64,000 nucleotides of DNA from Thiosocius teredinicola (GTDB taxonomy: Bacteria > Pseudomonadota > Gammaproteobacteria > Chromatiales > Chromatiaceae). Numbering within the stretch: the stretch's first letter is position 1; each line of letters opens with the position of its first letter. Below, piece after piece: positions 1-11,200 of this stretch. The position numbers were made by a program, and so were the translations under genes. Under the pieces are notes generated by a model. That model was not told the DNA's origin, did no database searches, and saw nothing but the letters and a program-made list of their open reading frames with translations. The stretch is taken from the NCBI RefSeq assembly GCF_002009425.1, contig NZ_CP019936.1:1473001-1537000 (forward strand), in the 5' to 3' direction.

Positions 1-233
1 CGCACGGCCGGCAGTACCGTCTTGGCGAGTTCGAACAGTGCGGCACCGGCCGGCGTCAATCGCGGTGGACGCGTTTTGCGTTCGAACAACACTACGCCGA
101 AATGCGACTCCAGGCCTTTGATCTGGTGCGATAGCGCCGACTGGGTCAGATGCAGTTGCTCTGCCGCCCGCGCCAGCGAACCGGAGCTCATCAGGGTCTC
201 GAGGGTGAGCAGGTGCTTGGTTTCGAGAAACAT
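1..233 (-). CDS. metR: MetR, LysR-type regulator (N-terminal part, runs off the window)
   Basis: Only the first 77 codons are present; the gene continues beyond the left edge. The translation begins MFLETKHLLTLETL and holds a LysR winged helix-turn-helix (SLARAAEQLHLTQSALSHQI). The Leu-rich start and divergent placement next to metE fit MetR, the homocysteine-responsive activator of methionine genes. The ATG starts at 233 and its T forms the first base of a perfect MetR box (233-245). The effector domain cannot be seen, so the identity rests on the N-terminus and on the neighbour. Confidence 0.85.
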   Translation of the reverse strand, partial: MFLETKHLLTLETLMSSGSLARAAEQLHLTQSALSHQIKGLESHFGVVLFERKTRPPRLTPAGAALFELAKTVLPAV

Positions 234-245
234 GAAAAATATTCA
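233..245 (+). promoter_or_regulatory. MetR box in the metR-metE intergenic region
   Basis: The sequence TGAAAAATATTCA matches the known MetR consensus TGAA-N5-TTCA exactly. It lies 87 bases before metE and overlaps the metR start codon, as expected for an operator that serves activation of metE and autoregulation. A second half-site (TGAA, 254-257) and a 14-base perfect palindrome (AAAACGATCGTTTT, 257-270) follow closer to metE. Confidence 0.7.
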
Positions 246-331
246 ACTACAAATGAAAAACGATCGTTTTACGTCAAGTTAACGCTATCCCATCATGCGC
301 CGCTCGGCAACGATTCAGGGAACAGCAAACA

Positions 332-2617
332 ATGATTTCGGCACATAACCTGGGATTTCCGCGCATCGGTGGAGCACGCGAACTGAAATGGGCGCTGGAG
401 CGCTATTGGCGTGGCGAGATTCCGTCCGCCGTGTTGCAGACGACGGCATCTGAGTTGCGCTCGCGGCATTGGCGACTGCAGGCCGACGCCGGGCTGGACA
501 ATGTGCCGGTAGGCGACTTTTCCCTGTACGACCAGGTGCTCGACCATAGCCTGATGTTCGGCGTCGTTCCGTCACGCTTTGGCGCGGCAGGCGACATGCC
601 GACGCTCGATACCTACTTCGCGATGGCCCGCGGCATGGCGGCTAAGCCCGATGTGGGTTTCGCCAGCGAGATGACCAAGTGGTTCGACACAAACTACCAC
701 TACCTGGTGCCGGAATTCGAACCCGAGCTGCAATTCAACCTGCATGCAGATGCCTTGTTGCAGCAAGTCGGCGAGGCGCAGGCGATGGGCCTGAGCGCCA
801 AACCGGTGGTCATTGGTCCGTTGACCTATCTGTGGCTGGGCAAGGTCAAACGCCAGGCCTGCGCAAAGCTCGATCTGCTGCCCGACCTGGTCCGCGTCTA
901 TGCGCGTCTGTTCGCACAGCTCAAGCAGGCAGGCGTCGAGTGGGTGCAGGTCGATGAGCCCATACTCGCGCTGGACCTGTCCGCCGAGTGGCGCCAGGCA
1001 TTCGAGTCTGCCTATACGCAACTGGCGACACAACGGCCCAAGCTGTTGTTGACCACTTACTTCGGCGACCTGCGAGAACATCTGCGACTCGCCTGTCATC
1101 TGCCGGTCGACGGCCTGCACCTGGACTTGTGCCGGGCGCCGCAACAACTGCTGCCGGCGATGGACTGGTTGCCTTCGCACAAGGTCCTGTCGCTGGGCGT
1201 GGTCGACGGCCGCAACATCTGGCGCGGTGATCTGACCGGCCTGTTGGATACGCTCGATCCGGTTGCGCAGCAACTGGGCGACCGTTTGTGGCTGGCGCCA
1301 TCCTGTTCGTTGCTGCATGTGCCGATCGATTGCAGCGCGGAGCATACGATCGATTCGGCGATTCGCGGCGGCTTGGCGTTTGCAGTTCAAAAGCTCGAAG
1401 AGGTCGGCCTGCTGAAACGCGCGCTGGCCGAGGGGCATGCGGCCGTTGAGCATGAACTGCGTGCAGCCGAACACGCGATAGCGATGCGACTGGCACATCC
1501 CGCGCGGCTCCGTCCCGTGGTGCGCGAACGCGTGGCGGGTGTGAACGATGCGATGGCGCGGCGCAATACCGGTTACGCACAGCGGCGCCAGGTGCAACGC
1601 GCGCGCCTGCAATTGCCGCTGTTTCCGACGACGACGATCGGCTCGTTCCCGCAGACGGCGGAGATCCGGAGCGCTCGTCGCAACTACAAGCATGGCGAGT
1701 TGCCGCTGGCCGGCTATGAAGATGCGATGCGCCAACACATAGCCGACACCATACGTCGCCAGGAGGCGCTGCAACTCGATGTCCTCGTGCATGGCGAGGC
1801 TGAACGCACAGACATGGTCGAGTACTTCGGCGAGCAACTCGACGGTTTTGTTTTCACCCAGCAGGGATGGGTACAGTCGTATGGCTCACGTTGTGTGAAG
1901 CCGCCGATCATTCACGGCGACGTCGCGCGACCGCGGGCGATGACGGTCGAATGGGCGCGCTATGCGCAATCGCTGACCGACCGACCGGTGAAAGGCATGT
2001 TGACCGGTCCGGTCACGATCCTGCAGTGGTCGTTCGTCAGAGACGATCAACCACGCAGTGACACCTGCCAGCAGATTGCGTTGGCCTTACGCGATGAAGT
2101 ATCCGATCTCGAACGTGCCGGAATAGCGATCATCCAGATCGACGAGCCGGCACTGCGCGAGGGGTTGCCGCTGCGCACGAGCGACTGGCCGGCCTACCTG
2201 CGATGGGCGGTGCGATGCTTTCGTATCGCATCGGCCGGGGTGGACGATGCGACGCAGATCCACACCCATATGTGTTACGCGGAGTTCAACGACATCATCG
2301 ATGCGATCGCTCAACTCGACGCGGATGTCATCACCATCGAAACCGCGCGCTCCGATATGGAACTGCTCGAAGCGTTCTCCGGCTTTGCCTATCCCAATGA
2401 GATCGGCCCGGGTGTCTACGATATCCATTCACCCGCGATACCGGAGACCGGACGTATGGAAGGATTGATGCGCAAGGCAGCGCAAAGCATTCCGGCGGAA
2501 CGCTTATGGGTCAATCCAGACTGCGGGCTGAAGACGCGCGCTTGGGGTGAAGTTGAGCCGGCACTGCGCAACATGGTCGCTGCAGCGCGCCGTTTGAGGG
2601 AGACGGCGGTGAACTGA
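332..2617 (+). CDS. metE: Cobalamin-independent methionine synthase MetE
   Basis: A full-length 761-residue protein, the usual MetE size. It transfers the methyl group of 5-methyltetrahydropteroyltri-glutamate to homocysteine in the cytoplasm. The N-terminal half carries the family start ([19 protein letters not shown]). The C-terminal barrel has [22 protein letters not shown] (His and Cys zinc ligands), [11 protein letters not shown] and NPDCGLKTR (the last Cys zinc ligand). An AGGGA ribosome site precedes the ATG. The gene is divergent from metR and presumably MetR-activated through the box at 233-245. Confidence 0.97.
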   Translation: MISAHNLGFPRIGGARELKWALERYWRGEIPSAVLQTTASELRSRHWRLQADAGLDNVPVGDFSLYDQVLDHSLMFGVVPSRFGAAGDMPTLDTYFAMARGMAAKPDVGFASEMTKWFDTNYHYLVPEFEPELQFNLHADALLQQVGEAQAMGLSAKPVVIGPLTYLWLGKVKRQACAKLDLLPDLVRVYARLFAQLKQAGVEWVQVDEPILALDLSAEWRQAFESAYTQLATQRPKLLLTTYFGDLREHLRLACHLPVDGLHLDLCRAPQQLLPAMDWLPSHKVLSLGVVDGRNIWRGDLTGLLDTLDPVAQQLGDRLWLAPSCSLLHVPIDCSAEHTIDSAIRGGLAFAVQKLEEVGLLKRALAEGHAAVEHELRAAEHAIAMRLAHPARLRPVVRERVAGVNDAMARRNTGYAQRRQVQRARLQLPLFPTTTIGSFPQTAEIRSARRNYKHGELPLAGYEDAMRQHIADTIRRQEALQLDVLVHGEAERTDMVEYFGEQLDGFVFTQQGWVQSYGSRCVKPPIIHGDVARPRAMTVEWARYAQSLTDRPVKGMLTGPVTILQWSFVRDDQPRSDTCQQIALALRDEVSDLERAGIAIIQIDEPALREGLPLRTSDWPAYLRWAVRCFRIASAGVDDATQIHTHMCYAEFNDIIDAIAQLDADVITIETARSDMELLEAFSGFAYPNEIGPGVYDIHSPAIPETGRMEGLMRKAAQSIPAERLWVNPDCGLKTRAWGEVEPALRNMVAAARRLRETAVN

Positions 2618-2620
2618 CGA

Positions 2621-2637
2621 CGGATGCCAGGCATCCG
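2621..2637. terminator. Short hairpin between convergent metE and chemoreceptor genes
   Basis: CGGATGC-cag-GCATCCG forms a 7-bp stem right after the metE stop and before the end of the convergent chemoreceptor gene. There is no U-run, so its role as a terminator is only plausible. Confidence 0.35.
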
Positions 2638-2665
2638 CCGCCGTGACTGGATCGGTCAGCGCTGT

Positions 2666-4312
2666 TTAGACCTTGAAGTGCGAAACCTGCTGTTGCAGCG
2701 CGTTCGACAACTGCGCCATGCGCTCGGCTGCGGAACTAGTCTGGTGGCCGCTGTTGGTCGCATGATCGGCATGGTCGCGAATCGAGACCGTGTTGCGATT
2801 GATGCTTTCGGCCACCGCACTTTGCTCTTCGGCAGCACTCGCAATCTGCGCATTCATGTCGTTGATGCGGGCTACCGCGGTGGTGATGTGCTCCAGCGAC
2901 TCGCCGGCGCTGCTGGCGTGCTCGACGCTGGCGCCTGCCTTGTCGCGACCCAGCGCCATCACCTCGACCGCGCGTGCAGCGCGCGACTGCAGCGACTCGA
3001 TCATCGATTGAATCTCCTGCGTCGATTCCTGGGTGCGGGACGCCAGCGTACGGACCTCATCGGCGACTACCGCGAATCCGCGGCCCTGTTCGCCGGCGCG
3101 GGCGGCCTCGATGGCGGCGTTCAACGCCAGCAGGTTCGTTTGCTCGGCGATGCTCTGGATCACGTTGAGGACGCTGCCGATGTTCGAGCTTTCATCTTTC
3201 AGTTCGCCGACGACGACACTGACGTTTTCAACCTCGCCGGCGAGATCGTGAATGGCACTGACCGTCTTCATTACGACCTTCTTACCGTCTTCGGCGGCCT
3301 TGTCGGCCTCGGTCGCGCCTTCGAACGCCGTTGTGGCGTTGCGTGAGACGTCCTGCACGGTCACGGTCATTTCATGCATGGCGGTTGCCACCTGTTCGAT
3401 CTCGCGCAGTTGCTGGTCGACCGAGCTGCGGTTTTCGCTGGCAAGCTGCAGCACTTCGGAGGCAGCCCCGCTGATCTCGGACGTCGAGTTGACGATGCCG
3501 CGCACGGTCGCCTGCAGCTGACTGATGAAGCTGTTGATTTCTTCCGCCATCTGGCCGAGTTCGTCTTTGCCCTTGGATTCAATGCGAACCGTCAGGTCGC
3601 CTTCACCCTGTGCCAGTTCGTGGACATGGCCAATCATCTTCTTGATCGGACCGACAATCAGGCCCGGCAAGGCGATTGCCAGCACGAGGCACAGCGTCAG
3701 GCCGACCGCCGCGATGATGGTGGTTGTCGTGATACCGGTGTCGATCGTTGCGTTCGATGCTTCGCGTAGCTCGGCCACCTTGCCGAGCGTAGTCTCGGTG
3801 AGCTGGTCGAGGATGTCGCGCATCTTGCCGAATACGACATCGGCTTCACCGAAGCTCAGCGCGATTGCTTTGTTCTTCGAGGTTTCGTCGCCCTGGCTGT
3901 ACAGGCTGACGACCTGGTTGGAGAGATTCTCCCATCGGTCGCGCAATTGCTCGTATTCGGCATAGTGTTTCTTGATGGTTGCATCGTCGTGCAGTGCGGC
4001 AAACTTGCCCACGCGCTCGGATGCCTGGGCCATATTTTCACTGTGCTGTTCGCGCAGCGAGTTGAGCGTTGCGGCGTCGATGTTGGGCAGCGACATACTG
4101 CGCTCAGCGACCAGGCTTTGATAGAGGTCGCGGTCGGCCTGCAGCAGGAAATCGATGCTCGGCAGGTACTGGTCGCCGATCGTATGTGTCTTGTCGCCGA
4201 TCCCTTGCGTCGTGGTGACGGCGGTAATCGCCAATGCGACGAGTGTGGCAGAGACGATGGAAAGCGGTATCCACAGCTTCCATCGGAACGACAGGTTGTT
4301 CATCCAGTTCAT
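2666..4312 (-). CDS. Methyl-accepting chemotaxis protein
   Basis: A 548-residue chemoreceptor. The N-terminus has a membrane segment (residues about 11-31), then a roughly 160-residue periplasmic helical sensor of four-helix type, a second membrane segment ([20 protein letters not shown], about 197-216), a HAMP region and a long cytoplasmic methyl-accepting domain. The highly conserved hairpin tip is intact ([20 protein letters not shown], then [15 protein letters not shown]). It would signal to CheA/CheW, none of which are encoded here. The ligand cannot be told from sequence. It is transcribed alone. Confidence 0.93.
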   Translation of the reverse strand: MNWMNNLSFRWKLWIPLSIVSATLVALAITAVTTTQGIGDKTHTIGDQYLPSIDFLLQADRDLYQSLVAERSMSLPNIDAATLNSLREQHSENMAQASERVGKFAALHDDATIKKHYAEYEQLRDRWENLSNQVVSLYSQGDETSKNKAIALSFGEADVVFGKMRDILDQLTETTLGKVAELREASNATIDTGITTTTIIAAVGLTLCLVLAIALPGLIVGPIKKMIGHVHELAQGEGDLTVRIESKGKDELGQMAEEINSFISQLQATVRGIVNSTSEISGAASEVLQLASENRSSVDQQLREIEQVATAMHEMTVTVQDVSRNATTAFEGATEADKAAEDGKKVVMKTVSAIHDLAGEVENVSVVVGELKDESSNIGSVLNVIQSIAEQTNLLALNAAIEAARAGEQGRGFAVVADEVRTLASRTQESTQEIQSMIESLQSRAARAVEVMALGRDKAGASVEHASSAGESLEHITTAVARINDMNAQIASAAEEQSAVAESINRNTVSIRDHADHATNSGHQTSSAAERMAQLSNALQQQVSHFKV

Positions 4313-4741
4313 CGACTGATCCCTTGTGCGTGGGTCGAGGTAGTTGCCAAGCCCGTATTTTGATGCTGGCGCGTCGCAGGCAGCTGTTTTGCCAAGTGAG
4401 GTAAACGCGACGCAAAAAGCCGGGGTTTCCCGGTACCCAGGGGTGTCGGCAAGCGGTGATGAATCTGAACCGCACAGGTGGTGCGTTTTGTGGAATGGCG
4501 TTCGGGTTTTGTCGCCCTGTTTTGATCGCCGAAGTGCTGCTCGGATCTACAGGGTCGCTCCAGGCAAGGTGCCATGCGACGGCACCGGGCATACGGCTCG
4601 CTACGACGGATATCGTATTCCGCCGCGCACGGCCAACTTGCCGGTCTGCCTCACTGCCGCCCGGCCGGCGGATGCGGCAGCTCGCCTCGAGGGAAAGGGG
4701 CGCTGCATCCGTGTGCGCCCGGCAGTTAGTTGGCGATGGTG
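4313..4741. other. Intergenic stretch with no recognisable gene
   Basis: About 430 bases between the chemoreceptor start and the end of the tautomerase gene. I see no coding pattern in either strand that resembles a known protein, and no clear promoter, repeat or RNA gene. Confidence 0.5.
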
Positions 4742-5143
4742 TCAGGCCGACTGGCGTCGCGCGAGACGCTGTTGTTGGGTTACGCCGCCATAGCCCCAGG
4801 CGGCACTGTCGACGTCGTGAACGACGACATAGCTGGCTGGGTCGACATCGCCGCGCAAGGCTTCGATCTCGTTGAAGACCGCGGCAATGTAGCGCGATTT
4901 TTCGTCGTCGCTGTTCGTTCCCTGGGTCACCTTGATCTCCAGAAAGAACGTTGTTCGATGGGTGGAGGCGACCGGCTCGGCGCCGACGAACCAGTGGTCG
5001 GTCGCGGCGCCGCCCAGGCGTATCGAGGTTACGTCGGGGCGTTTACCGAGGATATCGCGGGTATGTCGCAGCAGGCCGGCGGCGATGCTTTCGGCTTCGG
5101 CTGCCGTTGGTGGAGGTGAAATCACGAAGTGCAGGTAGGGCAT
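4742..5143 (-). CDS. Tautomerase-superfamily protein (4-oxalocrotonate tautomerase type)
   Basis: A 133-residue protein starting MPYLHFVISPPPTAAEAESI. Proline directly after the initiator Met is the catalytic base of the 4-oxalocrotonate tautomerase/MIF superfamily once Met is removed. The length suits a fused two-beta-alpha-beta member. I chose this start because GAGGAAA lies seven bases upstream and because it exposes Pro1; a longer reading frame extends to 5293 but lacks both. The substrate is unknown. It follows a small unknown gene and is divergent from a LysR regulator that may control both. Confidence 0.8.
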   Translation of the reverse strand: MPYLHFVISPPPTAAEAESIAAGLLRHTRDILGKRPDVTSIRLGGAATDHWFVGAEPVASTHRTTFFLEIKVTQGTNSDDEKSRYIAAVFNEIEALRGDVDPASYVVVHDVDSAAWGYGGVTQQQRLARRQSA

Positions 5144-5183
5144 TTGGGTTTCCTCGAGCTGGTTGAAAAAGGCAGTACCGTAA

Positions 5184-5426
5184 TCAGCACTCGCCGCGCG
5201 AACGTCTGCGATGCCCGAAGCCGGCCACAGCGCGACCGAGTTTGCGCCGCAGAACCTGCGCTGTGTCGACCGCGGCTTCGGCCACGTAGGCACCGCGCAA
5301 ACGGCGGCAGCGGCGCTCGACCTCGGTCCAGTCGATATCCCGATCGCGGCGTTCGAGCTCGCGGTCGATTTGCCTTTGTACTGCGTCTACCAGGGGACGG
5401 TGGCGGTAGCGATCCCAGTCGACCAT
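5184..5426 (-). CDS. Small charged protein of unknown function
   Basis: An 80-residue protein, MVDWDRYRHRPLVDAVQRQI..., very rich in Arg, Asp and Glu and probably helical. I do not recognise the family. The ATG at 5426 has a good AGGAG site in front; an upstream in-frame ATG (5450) lacks one. It ends 40 bases before the tautomerase gene, so the two likely form one transcript that diverges from the LysR gene. Confidence 0.55.
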   Translation of the reverse strand: MVDWDRYRHRPLVDAVQRQIDRELERRDRDIDWTEVERRCRRLRGAYVAEAAVDTAQVLRRKLGRAVAGFGHRRRSRGEC

Positions 5427-5499
5427 AGCGTTTCTCCTGTCGTTCGGCATGTTGCTTGGCTTGCCTGGGAGATTAGGGTGGTCTAACGTATTTGAATAA

Positions 5500-5511
5500 C
5501 GAAATGTTTCG
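5500..5511. promoter_or_regulatory. Inverted repeat, candidate LysR operator
   Basis: CGAAATGTTTCG is a perfect 5-bp inverted repeat in an AT-rich stretch between the two divergent genes (5427-5537), where a LysR-type regulator normally binds. Assignment is by position and symmetry only. Confidence 0.4.
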
Positions 5512-5537
5512 ATTAAATCAATCGCAAAACGTGAACT

Positions 5538-6398
5538 ATGGCCCTACCCAATCTTTCAACCGACTTGCTGCGCACCTTTACCGCGGTTGTCGAAACCGGC
5601 GGTTTCCTGCGCGCTGCAGAGCGCCTGCACAAGACGCAGTCGACCGTCAGTCAACAGATGCAGAAGCTCGAGGCCGAGACCGGGGCCACGCTGTTCCGGC
5701 CCGACGGCCGCAAGCGTAAGCTCACGGCGGCCGGCGAGACGTTTTATGGCTATGCCCGCCGGATGTTGGATCTGCAGGATTCTGCGCTGGCAGCGATCCG
5801 CCAGCCCGGTGTCGAGGGGCAGTTGCGACTGGGCGTTTCGAATAGCCTGTCGGATGGACCCTTTCCACAATTGATTGCGCGCTTCATACAGGCGTATCCA
5901 CGCGTCACCGTCAATGTGCATGTCGGCTACAGCGCCGATCTGCAGGCTGCCTATGAGCGTGGTGAATTCGACGCGGTACTGGTGTTGGAAGAACAGGGAA
6001 AGGCGCGTAGTGGTGTGGTCATCGAAACCCACCGCCTGTTGTGGATCAGCCCTCAGGATTTCGCCTGGGACAGGGAGCAACCATTGCCGATCGCGACGTT
6101 CGATCGTCCCTGTGGATTTCACCAAGCCGCCACCGAGGCCCTCGATCGGGCCCGTATACCGTGGCGCCTGGTATATACCACCTCCGGTCTCGCCGGCTTG
6201 ATGGCCGCAGTGAAAGCCGGACTGGCACTGACTGCGCGCACGCAGCACGCAGTTCAGCCCGGTACCCGCTTGGCGGACGAGCGATGGGGGCTGCCCGGAC
6301 TGCCGAGTTACGATGTGGTCATGCGACGTTCGACAACCATGCTGGTGGGTGATGTTTTCGAAGAGCTGCTGCGTGGGACCGAGTTGAAAGTGGGCTGA
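5538..6398 (+). CDS. LysR-family transcriptional regulator
   Basis: A 286-residue regulator with the LysR helix-turn-helix near the N-terminus (GGFLRAAERLHKTQSTVSQQ) and a periplasmic-binding-like effector domain from about residue 90. It is divergent from the small gene and tautomerase and probably regulates them; the effector is unknown. The wing sequence LEAETGATLFRPDGRKRKLT is typical. Its 3' end overlaps the antisense membrane-protein gene by 80 bases. Confidence 0.9.
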   Translation: MALPNLSTDLLRTFTAVVETGGFLRAAERLHKTQSTVSQQMQKLEAETGATLFRPDGRKRKLTAAGETFYGYARRMLDLQDSALAAIRQPGVEGQLRLGVSNSLSDGPFPQLIARFIQAYPRVTVNVHVGYSADLQAAYERGEFDAVLVLEEQGKARSGVVIETHRLLWISPQDFAWDREQPLPIATFDRPCGFHQAATEALDRARIPWRLVYTTSGLAGLMAAVKAGLALTARTQHAVQPGTRLADERWGLPGLPSYDVVMRRSTTMLVGDVFEELLRGTELKVG

Positions 6399-6663
6399 TG
6401 GTCTTGCTCGCCGGGTTGCCAACCGCGAGACGCATCAGGGGTCGCTGAATCCCCCAGACGATCGCGAAGATGATCAGCGCCCACATCGCGAGGCCGGTCA
6501 ACAATACGGCGAGTCCGTCCGGGTCGATGGATTTCGAGAACGGGCGCAACACGATGTAGCCCAGGCCCTTTACCAGGATCTCACCGAAGATCTCCATCAC
6601 CACGTGGACGACGAACCTGAAGATCAAGCCGACGGCCTCGCCGGCGATTTCACCCAACGGCAC
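6319..6663 (-). CDS. Small membrane protein of unknown function
   Basis: A 114-residue protein with a GTG start preceded by GGAGG. It has a hydrophobic N-terminal region (EAVGLIFRFVVHVVMEIFGE) and a clear membrane segment at about residues 52-70 (LAVLLTGLAMWALIIFAIVW). The soluble tail is basic. I do not recognise the family. The last 80 bases are antisense to the lysR 3' end, so the tail may not be under independent selection. Confidence 0.6.
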   Translation of the reverse strand: MPLGEIAGEAVGLIFRFVVHVVMEIFGEILVKGLGYIVLRPFSKSIDPDGLAVLLTGLAMWALIIFAIVWGIQRPLMRLAVGNPASKTISPLSTRSHAAALRKHHPPAWLSNVA

Positions 6664-6867
6664 GTTGCCTCCCTGCGATCGACTGACGCGAATCGATGGT
6701 TGTCCGCAAGATCAGCGAAAGCCGTGAAGGATTTACCGAGCGGATGCATGAACCCGATGTGTCGCTGTGCATGTCGCTGAAGCGGCACCCGATGTAAACC
6801 TTGGCGCCCGTTCGGTAGCTCTCGCCGGCAGCAAGCTTGCGCATAGTTGCACTTGGTCGAGTGCTAT
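6664..6867. other. Short intergenic region, nothing recognised
   Basis: About 200 bases between the small membrane-protein gene and the end of the DUF3999 gene. No gene, repeat or promoter stands out. Confidence 0.4.
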
Positions 6868-8271
6868 TCATTTCTTCGGCGGCAAGGAGCGAACCAGGCC
6901 CCAGGCCATCAAGCCCAGTATTGCGACGCCGGCAAAAAGTGTGGCCCAAAGGGCTGTGCGTTTCCACTCACCATATCCGCTGGCTTGGTCATCGGCCTGT
7001 GCGGCGATGCGATTCGCCTGCAATGGGGTGTTCAGTCGGGCGATACCGTACTCGACGTTGCTTGCCTTGCTGTCGGGAATCAGCGTCGCCAGAGGCAAGT
7101 CGGCCGGCGCGATGTCCTGCCTGCCGATGGCGAGGCGATAGGGGCCGGGACCGCGGGCGAGAAATATCAGCGATTTCGAACGCATCCCCGTCCGTATCAT
7201 CGGCGGCGACTTGCCCAGACCGGTGCCGCGCGAATCGGTCCGCAGCATCAGTTCATCGGTATAGCCGATCGACAGCGCAAACTCGTCGCGCACCACCGTG
7301 TCATCGCCCAATGGCACATCGTAAAAGATGTCTCTCGCGGCCAGTCGCCAGCCGCGATCCTTGTAGACCTTCGATTTTTGCGATGAATAGCGGCCGAGTA
7401 TCTCGATCGGCGCGACGATCGGTGCGGACGTGCTGTCCGCCATAACTTTCACCCGATCGATAGGGAGCGTCGCGTTCAGTTTCCAGACGAAGCCACCGTC
7501 CTTACTCGGGGAGCCGCGTTGCGGTTCGGACCACACCCTGGCGGGAGCAACAGCATCGTTGTGGTGACTTTGTATCCTGGCCGACGTGAGTTCGATGGCC
7601 TCTTGGTCGGAAGGCCATGAGAGTCGTAAAAACCGGGTTTTCGTTTTCGGCAAAGTGACTTCGTCGACGGTGATGCGCTCGCCGTTGAATGTGAGGTTGA
7701 CGATCTGCCCCCGGCCCACCTGCCGCCAGTGCTGCAGGTCGTCGCTTAACTCGATGTCGAAGTATCGAAAGCCTTCGACCGGCTGTGTCCAGCTCAAGCG
7801 CAGCGTGTCGGCCGGATGTTCGAAATGACGGGCGTCGAGCAGCCAGCCGCTGTGCCGCGAATGTTCGATTGTCGCTGCCTGGCTATGCGGGAACTCAATC
7901 GTTGTACTGTTGTTTTTGCGATACACCACCACGCCGTCAGGCGTTTCGGCTGAGTTCGAATAGAGTGGAGACAGGCCGACAGCGGCTTCGTGAACGACTT
8001 CGCGCTGCGCGGCTGCGGTGTCTACGATCGCGAAAGGCAACGTTTCATCGTTGGCGTTGAACAGCCTGATGTTGTTGAGATGTGCATTGCCTGCGTTGCG
8101 ATAGACCGCCATCGGTACCTGCATGCGATACCAGGGTGGCGAGCCGGTGACATCCAGGGTTGCCTGTAGCGGAAAGTCGGCGAGTGTATCGGCTGCGGTT
8201 GCCGGATACGGCGACAGACTCAATGCCGGGAACAGCATGACGACCAGGCTGACGGCGAACGGGTGTCTCAT
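6868..8271 (-). CDS. DUF3999-family exported, membrane-anchored protein
   Basis: A 467-residue protein with a signal peptide (MRHPFAVSLVVMLFPALSLS... cleaved near ATAADT), a long beta-rich periplasmic region and one C-terminal membrane segment (ALWATLFAGVAILGLMAWGL) ending KK. The pattern matches DUF3999 proteins, which usually sit beside DUF2339 proteins. The start at 8271 overlaps the stop of the upstream gene as ATGA, so translation is coupled. A longer in-frame extension to 8478 is a shadow of the neighbour. Function is unknown; a cell-envelope role is likely. Confidence 0.85.
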   Translation of the reverse strand: MRHPFAVSLVVMLFPALSLSPYPATAADTLADFPLQATLDVTGSPPWYRMQVPMAVYRNAGNAHLNNIRLFNANDETLPFAIVDTAAAQREVVHEAAVGLSPLYSNSAETPDGVVVYRKNNSTTIEFPHSQAATIEHSRHSGWLLDARHFEHPADTLRLSWTQPVEGFRYFDIELSDDLQHWRQVGRGQIVNLTFNGERITVDEVTLPKTKTRFLRLSWPSDQEAIELTSARIQSHHNDAVAPARVWSEPQRGSPSKDGGFVWKLNATLPIDRVKVMADSTSAPIVAPIEILGRYSSQKSKVYKDRGWRLAARDIFYDVPLGDDTVVRDEFALSIGYTDELMLRTDSRGTGLGKSPPMIRTGMRSKSLIFLARGPGPYRLAIGRQDIAPADLPLATLIPDSKASNVEYGIARLNTPLQANRIAAQADDQASGYGEWKRTALWATLFAGVAILGLMAWGLVRSLPPKK

Positions 8272-11200
8272 GCCTGAGTGTTCTCTGTGTTGCTCTGTTC
8301 TTGTGCGTCGTCGCTGTCGGCAAGTCGCGGTGGCAGCGGTGCAAAGTAGCCGATGATCAGCAAGAGCACGCCGACGCCGATGAAAGACACGATACGCTCC
8401 AGGCCACCGCTGTTGCCGAGTTCGACGAAGAACAGTTTGACGACGACGATGGCGATGAGTGTCGCACCGACAACCCATACATCGCGGCGCGTACGCAGAT
8501 GACCGGCAATCATCAGCCCAAGCGCAATCAGTGTCCAGACGATGGACAGTCCTGCTTGAACGCGCATCGACGCCAGCAGAGACTGGCTGTCGAACGCAAC
8601 GCCGCCCCAGTGGTGCGCAGAGCGCAAGACGGCCATTGTCGCCAACGCGAACAGTGAAGCGCCCACGGCGACCTCAAGCCAGCGACGCCTGATCGGCATC
8701 GAGCGTTCGTTGTGGCCGAAACCCGTCGGCACCCAACGCACGACGGCGGCGAGTACCAGCAGCATGCCCAACTCCAGCGGGTTGAGTACCGGAACGTAGG
8801 GCAAGGGTTCGGCGCTACCGTCACTGATCAGGTTGACCAGCCAGAACCAGCCGAGCAACAGGACCGCGACGGGTAGCGCGGCGATGGCGCGGTACTCGCG
8901 CGGCCACGCAGACACGGGCCAGGGCAGTGGCCGCTGGGTGGCCGCCGCGGCCAGATAGATGCTCGGTACCAGGGCCCAACCCAACCAGCGCCAGGCGTTG
9001 TATTGTTCGGCCAGCGCATAAAAGGCATAGCGCAGTTGCAAGGCGAGCACTGCGAGAATCAGCCACACGCCGATGACATGGCTCCACGCCAACAACCTGC
9101 GTGGCAGGATCGATTCGAGCCGGTGCAGCGACCAGAAATGCGCAAGCACCACAGCGGCCCAGCCGGCCCAGCCGAGGTCGGCGAATGGTTGATACAGCAG
9201 GTGCCAGTACACGGCGATCGAAGCGATGGCGATCGGTAATTGCACCAGGCTCGCTACCGCCAAGCCCGGCCAACGCAAGCGGGGGGCGAACCATGCCGCC
9301 AGAACGACGCTGGCGGCGGTAGCCATCAGTATCAATGCGTGATGTAACGTGGAGGGCGCAAAGCGAAGGATCTCGGTAACCGTGGCGAAACCCCACCAGG
9401 CGACTCCCCACAACAGCAGCAACCAGGATAGTTTTTCGAGATCCAGCGTGCCGAGCGTCGCGCCGCGGTCACGTACCGACGCGCGATAGAGGCGCAGTGA
9501 TCCCACCAATGCAGCCAGGGCCAGCACCACCGGTGTCCAGAAACCGGCGTGCGCCAGCGGGCTGAGTCCAATGGTGGAAAAGTTGAGGTCGTGGATGGCC
9601 GAGTCAGACAGAAATGCAACGCCTGCGACCGCTTCGAGGGCGAGTCCGAACAGAAAGCTCGGACGATGCTGAAGCGCCAGGCCGAGCCAGATGATCAGCA
9701 GGCCCGATCCACCCCATACCGCAGTTGCCGTGCGCCACGGCAATGCGAACAGCACCGCCAGGTTGACGATCAGCAGGCCGACCAGCAGTGCCGCACCCAG
9801 ACCGGACCGCAGATGGCGGTTGCCGAGCACGAGTTGCTGATTCACGGCGAGGACCATTCCCGCAATCATGCTGAATCCAACCAACAGTGCCGACAGCATG
9901 CCGCCGGAACCCGACGTCAGTACCGACGCCGTGCTGTCGGGATTGATCTGGATGCCTGCGGCAAACACGACGCCCGCCAACAACTGAATAGCGAAAGCGG
10001 CGTAGAGGAAGACGGTCGACCCGATCTTCAGGCCGGCCAGCAGGGTTGCCAGTCCCGCCAGGGCCCAACCGATCTGTGTACCTTGGGTGGCGAAACTCAG
10101 CGGTGGTATCAGGTATACAAAGGCCAGTCCACCGGTTGCCAGTGCGGGCAGCAGGGCATACTCCCAGGGCGGCGATTGATCAGCGCCGCGCCTGCGCAGC
10201 AGATCGTGGCTGAACAGCAGCGCTGCACCCACCATCAAGGCGCCAAGCGCCGAACCCTGCAATAACGTGTCCTGCCCGAACTGCAGCGTGCTCAGGTAAG
10301 CGAGCGCTGCACCGGCCTGCATCAACAGGGCGAACACCCTGGCGACGATACGTTGTTGTCTGACACCCAACCAGTAGAGTCCGGCTCCCTCGACGGCCCA
10401 GGCGGCAGACGTCCAGTCGGCATCGAATGCCAGTGGGATAGCCAGGGTGCCGAACACGACGCCGAGTGCGAGGCAGGTCTCGACCAACAACATCGCGCGG
10501 TCGGCCACGCGAGCGGATAACCAGCGGGCGAGCAACAGGTAGAACAGGCCCATTGCCAGGGCGCTGAACGCGGCGCCGAATTCGATATGCTGCACAACGC
10601 CGTACTGCAACCCAAAGCCGACGATGGGCGCACCCAAAAGCACGCTGCCATCGACGTAATCAGTCTGGCGAACCGACCAACGCAAAACCTCGTCACGCGA
10701 CACGTCCTCGTCGAAGCCACGCGCGTCGAGCAGTTTGCGCCGTGCAAACAGCAAACCGATGGCGACGTACATCAGGAAGAAGACGATCAGAAATGGCTGC
10801 GTGCTGGCGTACAGGCTGGGTTCGTACGAGCGCAGACCCCACGCAAGGCCGATCCCGAAGGTGCCGATAACGCCGATCAGGTTCAACAGCCGCCAGGCTT
10901 TGAACCACGCGATGGCAAAGATGCCGGTGTTGAGCAATACGAAATAGCTGAACAGGGCAACGTGGTTGCCGGAACCTGTGGATGCCAGGATGGGTGCAGA
11001 GAAACCGCCAAGCGCGGCCGCCGTGGCCATGCTCAAGGAGTTTTGCGCCACTGCCAGTACGGCAGAGAAAGCCGTGATGCCGACCAACAGCGAGAAGGCG
11101 ACCTGTGCCGACAGCAGGGGATGCAATCGCATGGCGGCGAATACCGTCAGGTAGAGTATGGCGACGCCGGTTCCCTGGACGATCAAAGCATAGTTGGGTT

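Noticed and set aside
572-1837. Long open frame on the minus strand within metE
   Set aside because: It is antisense to metE, has no family resemblance, and reflects high GC codon bias.
4313-4741. Open frames in the gap before the tautomerase gene as a decayed gene
   Set aside because: Translations are Arg-rich and unlike any protein family I know; no convincing remnant.
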